A stretch of 64,000 nt of DNA, taken from contig JACJXZ010000018.1 in the NCBI GenBank assembly GCA_020636375.1, positions 124,001 through 188,000 on the forward strand, read 5' to 3'. Source of the stretch: Lewinellaceae bacterium (GTDB lineage Bacteria > Bacteroidota > Bacteroidia > Chitinophagales > Saprospiraceae). The notes below the pieces were generated by a model. The model searched no databases, was not told the DNA's origin, and saw only the letters and a list, made by a program, of their open reading frames with translations. This document shows positions 44,406-52,901 of the stretch, one piece after another (within the stretch, counting starts at the first letter, position 1; every line of letters starts with the position of its first letter). The position numbers and the translations under genes were made by a program.

Positions 44406-45801
44406 TGCTGTACCACCAATAGCCGCCTTCCGCTACCAGGTTAGACATGGAAACAGGATGCAGGAGCGGCCCAACCATCGGATTGTCCGTTTGTGCATGG
44501 TTTTGGCCGGGAAAATTCCGAAGCCCAATAAAAGCAAACCGGTCGCCTTCTTCCGGCCTTACCAGATATTCGCCGGGCTTCCATTCAACGATCCCCCGCG
44601 TCGCGGAGCCCGTCAGGGAAGTAGTGATGGCGCCGTAAAATTTAAGATCGGCTGCGAGCACGCCCCCCTGCTGAAACGCCAGTATATTGCGCCGGAAATC
44701 CCGGCTCCACACATTGTAATGCAGCAGGTTTTCAAAACGGGATGCTTCCACGGTGGCTTTCAGCACTTCGCTGTAGTCGAACAACTGGCCGCTTGTATCC
44801 ATCAGCACACCGACATAATGGTTGCTGTTATCCGGAAAAAGAAACAGGAGATTGCCTGCCAAATCCTGTGCAATGCGGTAATTGAAAATGTAGCTGTTGT
44901 GGTCCATGGCGTGGGGGAAAACCCACCGCAGCGCAGCCTTTCCCGTCGAAGTGTCAATTTGATATACATGGTCCCGATCGGCAAGCAAAACCTGCCCATG
45001 CGGGCCTTCCACCAGGTTGGCCCGGTAGCGGAATAGTTCCGGAGGAGGAGGCGTCCCGGCAAACAGTTCGTCGAAGGTATAAGGCCGAAGGCTGTGGTTC
45101 TGAAGATTGAACCGGAGTATCTTCAACCGCTCGCGCAGGGTACCGCTAAAGACCATATCCCACGCTTCACAGAACCACAGGTCGTCCCCGGCGAGCAACT
45201 GGAAATTGGGGAAAAACCGGTCTTTTTCCACTTCCTGGTCGTGGTCGATGGTGGATTCGTATTCCAGAAGCAACTCTGGTTTATCCTGTTTCAGTTGGTA
45301 GATGAGCTGGCGGTTGGCATACCCGGCCAATACGATCAGCCCGTGTTTCGGAGCAAAACCCATAAACATAATCTCCGCCTGTTCGCGGCCCAGCCGGTAG
45401 AAATGCGTTTCGCGGGTGTCGGGGTTGAAGCAAAATAAATGGTTTGTTTTTCGAAAATATCCATACAGCTCTCCGGACTCCAGCATTCCGGCCAGACATG
45501 CCTGGCCGGTGGCGCCCTCCGGCTGGTTGATCCAATGGATTTCTTCCGCCCTGCGCCCGTTGAACTGATAAAAATTAATGGTTTGATGTTCGGGTTGTCC
45601 GAAACAAGGGTTGATCCACAGGCGTCCCTTCTGGTCTTTCATGCCGTTCCAGGTACAGGTGATGGGCATGCCGTCTTCCTGGGTGAATTGGGTGATGTTG
45701 GAAGGATAAAGTTTGGGAAAGCCTCTCCAATCCTGCCCGCCGGCAACAAGGGGGAGGAGCAATAAACATAAAAAAGTGCAGGCCGTAAAGCGCAGTGCCA
45801 T
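44137..45801 (-). CDS. HTCS4 segment: signal peptide and sensor
   Basis: About 555 codons carry the signal peptide and a propeller-like sensor of the HTCS1 type (D-Q-K-G-R-L-W-I-N-P-C-F-G, F-D-Y-S-E-V). Canonical Reg_prop blades are weak in this subfamily. The last ~38 codons are out of phase with the true frame after the shift at about 44247. Confidence 0.7.
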   Translation of the reverse strand: MALRFTACTFLCLLLLPLVAGGQDWRGFPKLYPSNITQFTQEDGMPITCTWNGMKDQKGRLWINPCFGQPEHQTINFYQFNGRRAEEIHWINQPEGATGQACLAGMLESGELYGYFRKTNHLFCFNPDTRETHFYRLGREQAEIMFMGFAPKHGLIVLAGYANRQLIYQLKQDKPELLLEYESTIDHDQEVEKDRFFPNFQLLAGDDLWFCEAWDMVFSGTLRERLKILRFNLQNHSLRPYTFDELFAGTPPPPELFRYRANLVEGPHGQVLLADRDHVYQIDTSTGKAALRWVFPHAMDHNSYIFNYRIAQDLAGNLLFLFPDNSNHYVGVLMDTSGQLFDYSEVLKATVEASRFENLLHYNVWSRDFRRNILAFQQGGVLAADLKFYGAITTSLTGSATRGIVEWKPGEYLVRPEEGDRFAFIGLRNFPGQNHAQTDNPMVGPLLHPVSMSNLVAEGGYWWYSNGENLVRLDANHTPTAFPAGSYFAKFTFLDSRTVALFTEKQGLCFFDLATQKLRQGAGDRPGRRAVEQYRSWHSPRQGRCALGSYLQRA

Positions 45802-45891
45802 CGGGGCAAATTTCGAAAAATTGACAGATAGAAAAAAGCCTGGCCCCTGGCCCAGAGGACCCGGGCACAAAAGAAAGGCCTCTTATTTCGT

Positions 45892-47925
45892 TCACACTTT
45901 CCACAACCGCAGCAACAGCACCTCCCCCGCCAGAAACGCCAGCGCCAGGATCAAACACCAGCGCCACAGAGGCGTGCCCTGGCTCTGCTCTTCGATGCGG
46001 GCCGTTAGCACCGCCGTATCGGCGATGTTGATGATGTTGGCCTGGGCCCCCACCCGTTCGCGGAGGGCGTCCGGGGCATAGTAATCGAGGGCCGACTCGC
46101 GGCGGTCGTAGTTGAAGGCGTAGGTTCCAAGCGGGTTGCCCTCCCGGAGGAACAGGGTATAGAACCCGGCGTCGCGCACCTGGTTGTTGACGCCGAGGAA
46201 GGCCTTCGCGCCGATGATGCGCTGCTCGGGGATGAATTCGCGCCCCTGCCCCTTGAGCTTGTACACGATGTCGGAGCTGGTCGTTTGGTGGTTGGCCTCG
46301 ATGACCTCGTCCTTGCCGATGGAATAGGCGATCTTCTGGCCTTTGCCGGAGGAGATGGCCATTTTGTACAACATGGGGATGAAGATTTCGCCGTTGCGCA
46401 CCAGGCCGTTGTACTGCTCGTCGAGCGGGGCGGCACAGAGGTAGAGGTTGCCTTTATCCACCTGATATTTGGACAGGAAGGCATTGCCGTCGCGGTAAGT
46501 TAGCAGGCGCTCTTCGCCGCGGCTGGCGGAAGTGGCCAGGCGGAAATTGCCCTGGGTAGCCGGCAGCTTCAGGTTGGCGCTTTTGTTTTCGAAGACGTCG
46601 TTGAAGATGAATTCCTCGGTATTCACCGAACCGACGATGCGGGTTTGCTCTTCGAAGGCCAGCAGTTCGTTGGCCGGGAAGGCCGCCAGGAAGCTGCGGT
46701 AGGTTTCGAGGTTGGCATTGCGGCCGGGAAAGACGAGGAGGTTGCCGCCTTCCCGGACGTACTGCGCCAGCTCGAAGGCCAGGCCGGTGGAGACGTTGTT
46801 CAGGCCGTTGGCCACGATGAGCTGGTAGTTGGAAAAAGAGGAATAGTCCAGGTTCTGGCTGAGCAGGTTGTCGATCCGGAAGTTGTCCATGCCGTTGAAG
46901 GCGGCGGTAAGATAGCGGTCGGGCGCCGATTCGTTGATCGACAGCACGTTGATCTGGTCTCTGACATTAAAGGCGATATAATACGTATCGTCGAACTGTA
47001 CCGGGTAGTCGGTGATGGCCAGCACGGCCTCGTGCCAGCCGGTGCGCTGGACGGAGAGGTTGACGGTATCCAGGACGGAGGCGCCGGCGGGGATGGACAG
47101 GGTCCCTACCGGTTTGGTTTGCCCTTCGTAGCGGATGGACAGGCGGATGTTCTCGGCGTCTTCCCCGGTGAGGTTTTTCACTTTGACGATCACGGGGTTG
47201 GACTGGCCGGCCACGGGCACCGGGGCTTCGAACCAGGCCGAGTCGATGCTGATGTTTCGTTCCTGGACGGCCTGCAGGGGGATGAGGTTGAGTTCGAGGG
47301 TAGTGTCGGCGTAATTTTCGATGTCGGTGATGTTGCGCTGGAAGTCGGAGATCATGTAGGCCACGTGGTTGTCCGTCCGGGCGGTTTGGAGGGCCTGCTG
47401 CTGGCGGGCCAGCACCCGGGAGAGGGCCTTCACTTCCGGGCTGATGGCCACCTCGTCGATGAGGCCCAGGGCGTCGTCGCGCCCGACGAGGCGCTGGTGG
47501 CGGCCTTCGAAGTCGTTGGTCAGTACCTGGAACTGGTCGTCGGGGGCATAGGCCTGCACGGCTTCGCGGGCGCGCTGCTTAGCTTTTTCCAGCAGGGGCA
47601 CGTCCTGGCTGAGGGCTTCCATGCTGAAGGAGTTGTCGATGAAAATGCTGACGGCTTTGGTGCCCGCCTTCACCTCGGCATTTTTGGCGGGGAGGAACGG
47701 CTGGGCGAAGGCCAGCACCAGAAAAGCGATGGCCAGCAGGCGCATCAGCAACACCAGCAGGTTGCGCAGCTTGGAGCGGGCGCTGGTCTCTTCCTTCACT
47801 TCCTTCAGGAAGCGCACGTTGGTGAAATACACCTTCTTGAACCGCCGGAAGTAGAACAGGTGGAGTATGATGGGGACGGCCAGCGCGGCCAGGGCGAACA
47901 GAAATGTCGGATATAAGAACTGCAT
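45892..47925 (-). CDS. BatA/VWA-domain membrane protein
   Basis: The 677 codons begin with the BatA N-terminal domain (M-Q-F-L-Y-P-T-F-L-F-A-L and L-F-Y-F-R-R-F-K-K-V-Y-F-T-N-V), with two membrane helices in the first ~80 residues. A von Willebrand A-like domain with a D-N-S-F-S-M MIDAS motif follows, then a periplasmic beta-rich region and a C-terminal membrane helix (W-R-W-C-L-I-L-A-L-A-F-L-A). Relatives are often near MoxR ATPases and act in envelope stress or protein assembly; here no MoxR is in sight. It precedes HTCS4 by 90 bp on the same strand, so cotranscription is possible. The function is otherwise unknown. Confidence 0.85.
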   Translation of the reverse strand: MQFLYPTFLFALAALAVPIILHLFYFRRFKKVYFTNVRFLKEVKEETSARSKLRNLLVLLMRLLAIAFLVLAFAQPFLPAKNAEVKAGTKAVSIFIDNSFSMEALSQDVPLLEKAKQRAREAVQAYAPDDQFQVLTNDFEGRHQRLVGRDDALGLIDEVAISPEVKALSRVLARQQQALQTARTDNHVAYMISDFQRNITDIENYADTTLELNLIPLQAVQERNISIDSAWFEAPVPVAGQSNPVIVKVKNLTGEDAENIRLSIRYEGQTKPVGTLSIPAGASVLDTVNLSVQRTGWHEAVLAITDYPVQFDDTYYIAFNVRDQINVLSINESAPDRYLTAAFNGMDNFRIDNLLSQNLDYSSFSNYQLIVANGLNNVSTGLAFELAQYVREGGNLLVFPGRNANLETYRSFLAAFPANELLAFEEQTRIVGSVNTEEFIFNDVFENKSANLKLPATQGNFRLATSASRGEERLLTYRDGNAFLSKYQVDKGNLYLCAAPLDEQYNGLVRNGEIFIPMLYKMAISSGKGQKIAYSIGKDEVIEANHQTTSSDIVYKLKGQGREFIPEQRIIGAKAFLGVNNQVRDAGFYTLFLREGNPLGTYAFNYDRRESALDYYAPDALRERVGAQANIINIADTAVLTARIEEQSQGTPLWRWCLILALAFLAGEVLLLRLWKV

Positions 47926-48248
47926 GCGCTATCGTTGCTGTTGCGTTTGTTGAATTTTTGTTGCATTTTATCCCAGGGTGTTCCGGGGCATGCCTGTATT
48001 GCCACGAAAACACTAAAGCACAAAACCCCACGAATCCTGATGGCTGTCGGGAGATCGAGCACTTAAACTGAATTAAACAACAATTCTTCGGGGGGTAGGT
48101 TGCGTTGTTGTCCGGTTCCCGCCTGCGCTTTTCTCAGGGAACGCAAATGTAGGGTATTTCTTTTGGGGTAAGAAGCATATATGTAAAAAACGGTTCAACC
48201 TGACAAACCCGGCAGGTTGCGTTCATTTTTCAACCTAAACCACTCCTT
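47926..48248. other. Divergent intergenic region without a gene
   Basis: 323 bases between two divergent genes. A short hairpin-like AACCTGAC...CGGCAGGTT lies at about 48196-48220, close to the gene at 48249. No convincing promoter match, RNA gene or ORF was seen. Confidence 0.4.
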
Positions 48249-49259
48249 ATGAAAGCTATGATTACTGCTCTGTTTCTAACCCTTTGCGCCTCCGCTTTTT
48301 CCCAGCCCGAAATCCGGGGCGGGGATATTTCCGTTGAGCAGGTGGGCGACTGCGTCAGCTCTTTGACGCTAAGGGCGCAGGCCGTTCTTTATTTTCACGG
48401 CCAGGAACCTTCCGTCGTTCCGGCTTCCGTAGAATTGTGCTGGGGCGACGGCAACTGCGAGCAGGCACCGCTCGTCTCTGCCGTTCAACTGGAATGGGAA
48501 ACCGTCCGGGCACTCTACCTGGCCGAGCATGCCTATCCCTCCAGAGGGACATACGTTTTGAGTATTGAAGAATGTTGCTATCCCGACGATATTCTCAGTT
48601 TTCAGTCTGAGCCGGATATTCCGGCGAGCATACAGAACACTTACACTTTTCTAAGCCCTGTGTTTCAGGGGTGTAACGGCCAGGCTATGCCGCTGCAGCC
48701 ACCGGTAGACATAGGCCTGTCCGGATCGGTATTCAACCATAACCCCAACCTGTACGACCCCGACGGCGACAGCCTCAGTTATCGCCTTGCAGAACTTACA
48801 GACCCTGCGGTTTATCTCTACCCCCAGGAGTTTGACAACTGTACCAACAGCCTTGACATCGATCCCGTCACCGGAGACCTGAGATGGGACACCCCCTGCC
48901 TGCCCGGCCATTACGCTTTCGGGATAGCGGTTACAGAATGGCGGGATGGGATTCCCATTGCAGAAAGGCTTATCCAGCTCCACGTGCTCATCGAGGAGGC
49001 TACCGGGCTGTCCTTTTTTGCCGATCCCGGGTTATTCCGGGCAAGCCCCAACCCGGTATCAGGCACGCTCCGGCTGGATGGGGCATCCGGGATGCCTCTG
49101 GAGTTTGTCCTGTGCAACGTTCATGGCCAGCCGGCCCGGGAGTGGCGGGCGCTGCAATTGCCATGGGATGTTTCCTTATCCGACCTGCCGCCGGGAATTT
49201 ATTTCCTCCGGGGCACAACCGGAAAGCGTACCTTTGCGTACAAGATCGTAAAACAATAG
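48249..49259 (+). CDS. Secreted PKD/Ig-like protein with T9SS sorting domain
   Basis: The 336 codons start with a signal peptide (MKAMITALFL...SAFSQ). The body matches the 'R-G-G-D/E-I' type secreted proteins of Bacteroidota, with Cys-paired strands, a Y-D-P-D-G-D-S-L-S-Y cadherin-like motif and G-D-L-R-W-D-T-P. The last ~75 residues (A-S-P-N-P-V-S-G-T-L-R-L... G-I-Y-F-L-R-G) are a T9SS type A domain. The stop is followed after 4 bases by the next gene, so the two are probably cotranscribed, although their jobs look unrelated. Confidence 0.85.
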   Translation: MKAMITALFLTLCASAFSQPEIRGGDISVEQVGDCVSSLTLRAQAVLYFHGQEPSVVPASVELCWGDGNCEQAPLVSAVQLEWETVRALYLAEHAYPSRGTYVLSIEECCYPDDILSFQSEPDIPASIQNTYTFLSPVFQGCNGQAMPLQPPVDIGLSGSVFNHNPNLYDPDGDSLSYRLAELTDPAVYLYPQEFDNCTNSLDIDPVTGDLRWDTPCLPGHYAFGIAVTEWRDGIPIAERLIQLHVLIEEATGLSFFADPGLFRASPNPVSGTLRLDGASGMPLEFVLCNVHGQPAREWRALQLPWDVSLSDLPPGIYFLRGTTGKRTFAYKIVKQ

Positions 49260-49263
49260 GCCT

Positions 49264-50118
49264 GTGTCGATACTCATCACCGGGGTTTCCGGTTTTTTAG
49301 GTTCGCATGTCGCCCGCCTGCTGGAAGAGCGGAGGCGGCCTTTTACTGGTTTTTACAATATGAAAAAGCCGGACATCCCCGCCGAGCAGCTCGACCTGTT
49401 CGACCGAAAGGAAGTCCTGCAGCGGTTGGAAGAACTGCAACCGAGCGCCATCCTGCACCTGGCCGCTGCGGCCAGCCCCAACTGGTGCGAGCTGCACCCC
49501 AAGGAATCGCAGGTGATCAACGTGGACGTGCCCATCGCGCTGGCCAACTACGCCCGCGAGGCCGGCATCCCCTTCCTGTTCACCTCCACCGACCTGGTCT
49601 TCGACGGGCAGAGCGCCCCTTACGATGAAGAATGGGCCCCCTCCCCTATCTGCACCTACGGCATGCAGAAGGCGGCGGCGGAGCAGGGCGTGCTGCTCGC
49701 CTGTCCGGAAGCGGCCGTCGTCCGCCTGCCCCTGCTCTACGGTTGGGGCAACAACTTCCTGAAACAATGGCTAGAAAGCCTGAAAGCCGGCCAGCCCCTG
49801 CCCGCCTTTGTCGATGAATTCCGCAGCCCCGCCTATGTGCAGGATGCCGCCCACGGCCTGCTGATGCTGCTGGACCTGGGCGCTGCCGGCTTCTTCCACC
49901 TGGGCGGGCCGGAGCCGGCTTCCCGCTTCGATATGGCCACCCACATCGCCCGTGCCTTCGGCATCGACGAGCGGCTGGTGCAGCCCGCCCGGCAGGCCGA
50001 CGTGGCCATGCCCGCGCCGCGACCCGCCGATGTGAGCCTGAGCAGCGAAAGGGCTTATGCGCTGGGGTATCAGCCGAGGGGGATGGAGGAGGCGTTGGGG
50101 GAATTGGGGGGGATGTAA
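49264..50118 (+). CDS. NAD(P)-dependent SDR/RmlD-like sugar nucleotide reductase
   Basis: The 284 codons start at a GTG only 4 bp after the previous stop. The extended-SDR fold is clear: nucleotide-binding G-V-S-G-F-L-G (residues 7-13), D-L-F-D-R-K with an acidic residue after beta-2, A-S-P-N-W-C and the catalytic Y132-x3-K136 (Y-G-M-Q-K). The fold and C-terminal substrate-binding part are closest to dTDP-4-dehydrorhamnose reductases and MAT2B-type proteins. No rml partners are adjacent, so the substrate is not assigned. Confidence 0.85.
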   Translation: MSILITGVSGFLGSHVARLLEERRRPFTGFYNMKKPDIPAEQLDLFDRKEVLQRLEELQPSAILHLAAAASPNWCELHPKESQVINVDVPIALANYAREAGIPFLFTSTDLVFDGQSAPYDEEWAPSPICTYGMQKAAAEQGVLLACPEAAVVRLPLLYGWGNNFLKQWLESLKAGQPLPAFVDEFRSPAYVQDAAHGLLMLLDLGAAGFFHLGGPEPASRFDMATHIARAFGIDERLVQPARQADVAMPAPRPADVSLSSERAYALGYQPRGMEEALGELGGM

Positions 50119-50226
50119 TGGAAATGTAGGGGAGATACAATGGAAATACAGTGGAAATGCAATGGAAATACAGTGGAAATGTAGGGGGAATACAATGGAA
50201 ATACAGTGGAAATGCAATGGAAATAG
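50119..50226 (+). repeat. TGGAAAT-rich tandem repeat
   Basis: Starting directly after the SDR stop, about 108 bp consist of TGGAAAT/ACAG/GCAA units. A higher-order repeat of roughly 54 bp is present twice, beginning GTAGGGG. The same core in reverse complement forms the repeat at 55085-55262. It is non-coding and unlike its GC-rich surroundings. Confidence 0.75.
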
Positions 50227-50329
50227 GGATAATTTATTTTTCTGTGTCTTCTGAAAAGCGCCCTTGATTTTCAACGAACAGCAAACAGCGAACAGCAAAC
50301 CGCCCCTTATCCAAGGCAAGGAAAAAAAC

Positions 50330-50629
50330 TCACTTACCGGCCGGCCCGCCTGTTCTTAACCGCAGGATCTCCTCCTTTTTTTGATTCAGCCAGTTCAAAG
50401 CCTGGACATTGCGTTCGTCATCCAGCAGTTTCTTTACTTTATCTGGTTTAAAATCGGCATCGCCGTAATACCTGGCGAGTTGCCGGCATTTTTGCACAAA
50501 CCGCAGGAAGGAGGTTCTGGCGGGACCGGACCACACTTTTTCCCGGCCCAGCCATTTTTCGAAGGCATCAAAAAAGCTGAACAGGTAAGCCTGGTAGGAA
50601 TCATCTTTCAGGTACAGGTCGAAATACAC
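50330..50629 (-). CDS. C-terminal segment of the helical protein
   Basis: About 99 codons, rich in aromatic and basic residues, with helical periodicity and the end N-Q-K-K-E-E-I-L-R-L-R. It continues the protein after the shift at about 50620. Confidence 0.5.
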   Translation of the reverse strand: MYFDLYLKDDSYQAYLFSFFDAFEKWLGREKVWSGPARTSFLRFVQKCRQLARYYGDADFKPDKVKKLLDDERNVQALNWLNQKKEEILRLRTGGPAGK

Positions 50630-51261
50630 CTGAGTATGGTGTCGTTGAGCAAGGCCAGCAGGTGCAGCTTCTGATCTTTCTCGCTGAGCTGCTCCAGGTT
50701 GGCCGGCAAAGCTTCCCGCAATGACTGGTACCGGGCCATGCGATCTCCACCTGTAACAGCCAACCGCATCCGGTAAAGCCTAAGGGCAGGATGTTGAATG
50801 CCTTCGCTGGCCGCTTCCCATTTTTTCAATTCGGTTTGTACTTCGTAGGTTTCGCCTTTGATGAGCCGGCTGCGGGAGATCATCTCGTTGATGATGGCGG
50901 CTTTTTCCAGCGCATAGAGCAGGTCGAGCTGTTTGCTCATTTCCAGAATCGCAGAGCCGCCCGGCTGCATGCGCAGGCTTTGGTTGGGGTGATGGTAGAT
51001 GCGGCTGTGGAGCAGGAACAGGCCGAGGTGGTCCTCCCCGTCTTTGACCCGCTTTTCTTCCAGGGCGCCGACCTCCTTACGGGCGCATTTGAACAACCAT
51101 TCATCCAGGTGCCGGGCCTGGAATTCCTCCGCCAGCAGCCGCTTCTGCAGGCGCTCCTGCTGCGCAAAGCGTTGGAAGGCGAGAAATTTTTCCGCCGCCA
51201 GGTAAGCTTCCGAAAGCAGGTTGTTCATCCTGCGGTGGCTGAATTTCCCGCCGGGCAGCAC
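50608..51261 (-). CDS. Central segment of the helical protein
   Basis: 217 codons from an in-frame GTG that is internal to the open frame. Helical heptads (L-A-A-E-K-F-L-A-F-Q-R-F-A-Q-Q-E-R-L) suggest a bundle of TPR-like or coiled-coil helices. No catalytic motif is visible. Confidence 0.55.
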   Translation of the reverse strand: MLPGGKFSHRRMNNLLSEAYLAAEKFLAFQRFAQQERLQKRLLAEEFQARHLDEWLFKCARKEVGALEEKRVKDGEDHLGLFLLHSRIYHHPNQSLRMQPGGSAILEMSKQLDLLYALEKAAIINEMISRSRLIKGETYEVQTELKKWEAASEGIQHPALRLYRMRLAVTGGDRMARYQSLREALPANLEQLSEKDQKLHLLALLNDTILRCISTCT

Positions 51262-51609
51262 CTGGCGGAACAGCTTCTCTTTGGTCAGTTTCTCATCGTT
51301 GAAATCCGGATAATACTTTTTCAGCCTGCTCAGAAGACGGGGCAGGTTTTTATTGGAATTGCACCAGGGCGACCGGAGCCAGGCTTCGAAATCCCTGATC
51401 TCCGCCTCGCCGAAGGTTTGGAGGAGGCGGACGAATTTGGCAGCGAAAAGGTAATAATGTTACATAAAACCGACTATAAGCCCCCGGATATTCAGTCATT
51501 CCTTAATTCAGTCCATGTACATAGCTTGGAACAATGGTAACCTTTAACAACCCATTCAAATGTATATGCCGAGAATTTAACTTAAATTGTGAGAACCAAA
51601 CCCAGTAAA

Positions 51610-52533
51610 ATGAAATCGATACCTTCCCATTTGCCCACCCTCCTCGCCCTGTTCCTGTCTCTCGGCCTGTGTTTGTTCGCAGGCTGTTCCGGCGGTTCCG
51701 ACCAGATAACCGCCAAAACAGCGGATGAAAAAGCCAGCGTGCCGGCTGCGCCCAAAGAAGAAACGGCGGCAGCCGAAGAAACGACGGATACCGCCGCCGC
51801 TCCCCAATCCTCCAACGCCGGCCAAGGAGAGGCCACCACGCCGGAAAGCCCCGAGCCTGCTCCTGAGGCGCCTGCCCCCGCCCCGCCCGGCGGCAACGGC
51901 CTGGCCGACCACGCCGTCAGCGAAGAGAGGCTGTCCGTCGTGCTCGACAACATCGCCGCCGAGCTGGAAGCCCAGAACCTGGAGTACAGGAGCGACCTCG
52001 GGCAGGACTGCTCCGGCATCTACCACAAGATCAAGGACCTGATCCAGAAGCGGATCAAAGACCTGGGAGACAAGTCGAAGTACACCTACCCTGTTTTCAC
52101 CGAGGACCGCAACACCCGCCAGATCGCCAACTGGTACCACCGACACAACAACCTGTACATCGTGAAGGACGCCCTGGCCGACCGCAACAAAATCCGCCCC
52201 GGCAGCGTGATGTTCTTCAGCCGCACGGACGAGAAATTCAACGGCCCGGACATCGCCACGCTCACCAATGCCGAAGTTTTTCAACACGATGCCGCCGCCG
52301 GAAAAGGCAAGATTTACCACGTCGGCGTCGTGACCAACGTAGAAAGAGACGAGCAGGGCAACGTGGTGCGCTACACCCTGATGCACGGCCGCAACTCGAA
52401 ATATACCGCCTCGCGCACCGACGGCAACTGGGATGGGCCGGGCGGCTATGGTAAAGCCTTCGCCAAATTCCCCTTCGGCAACTGGAACCAGCAGTGGGTG
52501 GCCGTGGCGAATATCGAGACACCGGCGAACTGA
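51610..52533 (+). CDS. NlpC/P60-like lipoprotein
   Basis: The ATG at 51610 is preferred over an upstream GTG because it gives a lipoprotein signal with lipobox L-F-A-G-C (Cys26). Residues ~35-95 are a low-complexity Ala/Glu/Pro linker. The C-terminal half has NlpC/P60-type hallmarks: nucleophile Cys134 in D-C-S-G, R-P-G-S-V-M-F-F and His237 in Y-H-V-G-V-V, with H-G-R as a possible third polar site. Such enzymes cleave peptidoglycan peptides. The assignment rests on motifs only, and the spacing between Cys and His is longer than usual. The gene stands alone. Confidence 0.65.
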   Translation: MKSIPSHLPTLLALFLSLGLCLFAGCSGGSDQITAKTADEKASVPAAPKEETAAAEETTDTAAAPQSSNAGQGEATTPESPEPAPEAPAPAPPGGNGLADHAVSEERLSVVLDNIAAELEAQNLEYRSDLGQDCSGIYHKIKDLIQKRIKDLGDKSKYTYPVFTEDRNTRQIANWYHRHNNLYIVKDALADRNKIRPGSVMFFSRTDEKFNGPDIATLTNAEVFQHDAAAGKGKIYHVGVVTNVERDEQGNVVRYTLMHGRNSKYTASRTDGNWDGPGGYGKAFAKFPFGNWNQQWVAVANIETPAN

Positions 52534-52642
52534 GCTTTTTCATATAGCCCGCGGGCCTGATTGGTTTTTTAAAAATAAACAGGGGGTTCATTTAAATCGT
52601 GATAGTCGACAGGTGAGCGACAACGTAGAGCAAGCCGGACAT

Positions 52643-52761
52643 ACTGCTGGACATTTTTTGGACACAGAGCCACACAGAGGCTTGATTATCAACGGAAAAC
52701 TTTGCGTATCGCTGTGTTGGACTCAGTGCGCGCTGTGTCCAAAACCATTTTGTCCAGTAGT
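52643..52761. repeat. Inverted-repeat element (MITE-like), ~120-140 bp
   Basis: The ends pair in two blocks: ACTGCTGGACA (52643-52653) with 52751-52761 (one mismatch) and TTTTGGACACAG (52656-52667) with CTGTGTCCAAAA (52733-52744, perfect). It lies in the 368-bp gap between the lipoprotein and carbonic anhydrase genes, which otherwise holds no gene. No transposase is present. Confidence 0.5.
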
Positions 52762-52901
52762 GTGCAAGCCGGAGTCGCCAGCCGACATCACTTCCCCTTA
52801 TTAATTCGTGAAACTCAATGAGGCCGCGCTCTGGAATACCCGGAAGTTTAAGGTTCAAAGTTCAAAGTTGAAATAGTTACCATCAAAAAACAATCGATTC
52901 T

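Larger units (their letters stand above)
41834..45801 (-). pseudogene. HTCS4: hybrid two-component sensor/AraC regulator, frameshifted locus
   Basis: This locus of ~1,320 codons starts at the ATG at 45799-45801, chosen for its signal peptide (MALRFTACTF...LVAGGQ). Only two single-base shifts are needed to restore it. One is an extra G in CAGGGTGCAGG at about 44247 (after F-F-D-L-A-T-Q-K). The other is an extra base at about 42900 in GCCTTAACCCC, where P-H-I-F-E is expected after the ATPase G2 region. The sensor is the same type as HTCS1. It follows the BatA-type gene (90-bp gap, same strand) and precedes gene E. Confidence 0.8.
50330..51459 (-). pseudogene. Helical protein of unknown function, frameshifted and without clear start
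   Basis: The frame is open from 51459 (just below a TAA at 51460-51462) and reads L-F-A-A-K-F-V-R-L-L-Q-T-F, then S-P-W-C-N-S-N-K-N-L. An alpha-helical, charge-rich protein of about 375 residues follows. No ATG, GTG or TTG exists in frame before 51261, while an ATG directly precedes the TAA, so a lost base near 51460 is likely. A second shift at about 50620 (after L-L-N-D-T-I-L) leads to the final 99 codons (V-Y-F-D-L-Y-L-K-D-D). I recognise no domain and no function. Confidence 0.6.

Noticed and set aside
46645..47916. Plus-strand frame of 423 codons
   Set aside because: It is antisense to the BatA/VWA gene, which has signal helices and family motifs.
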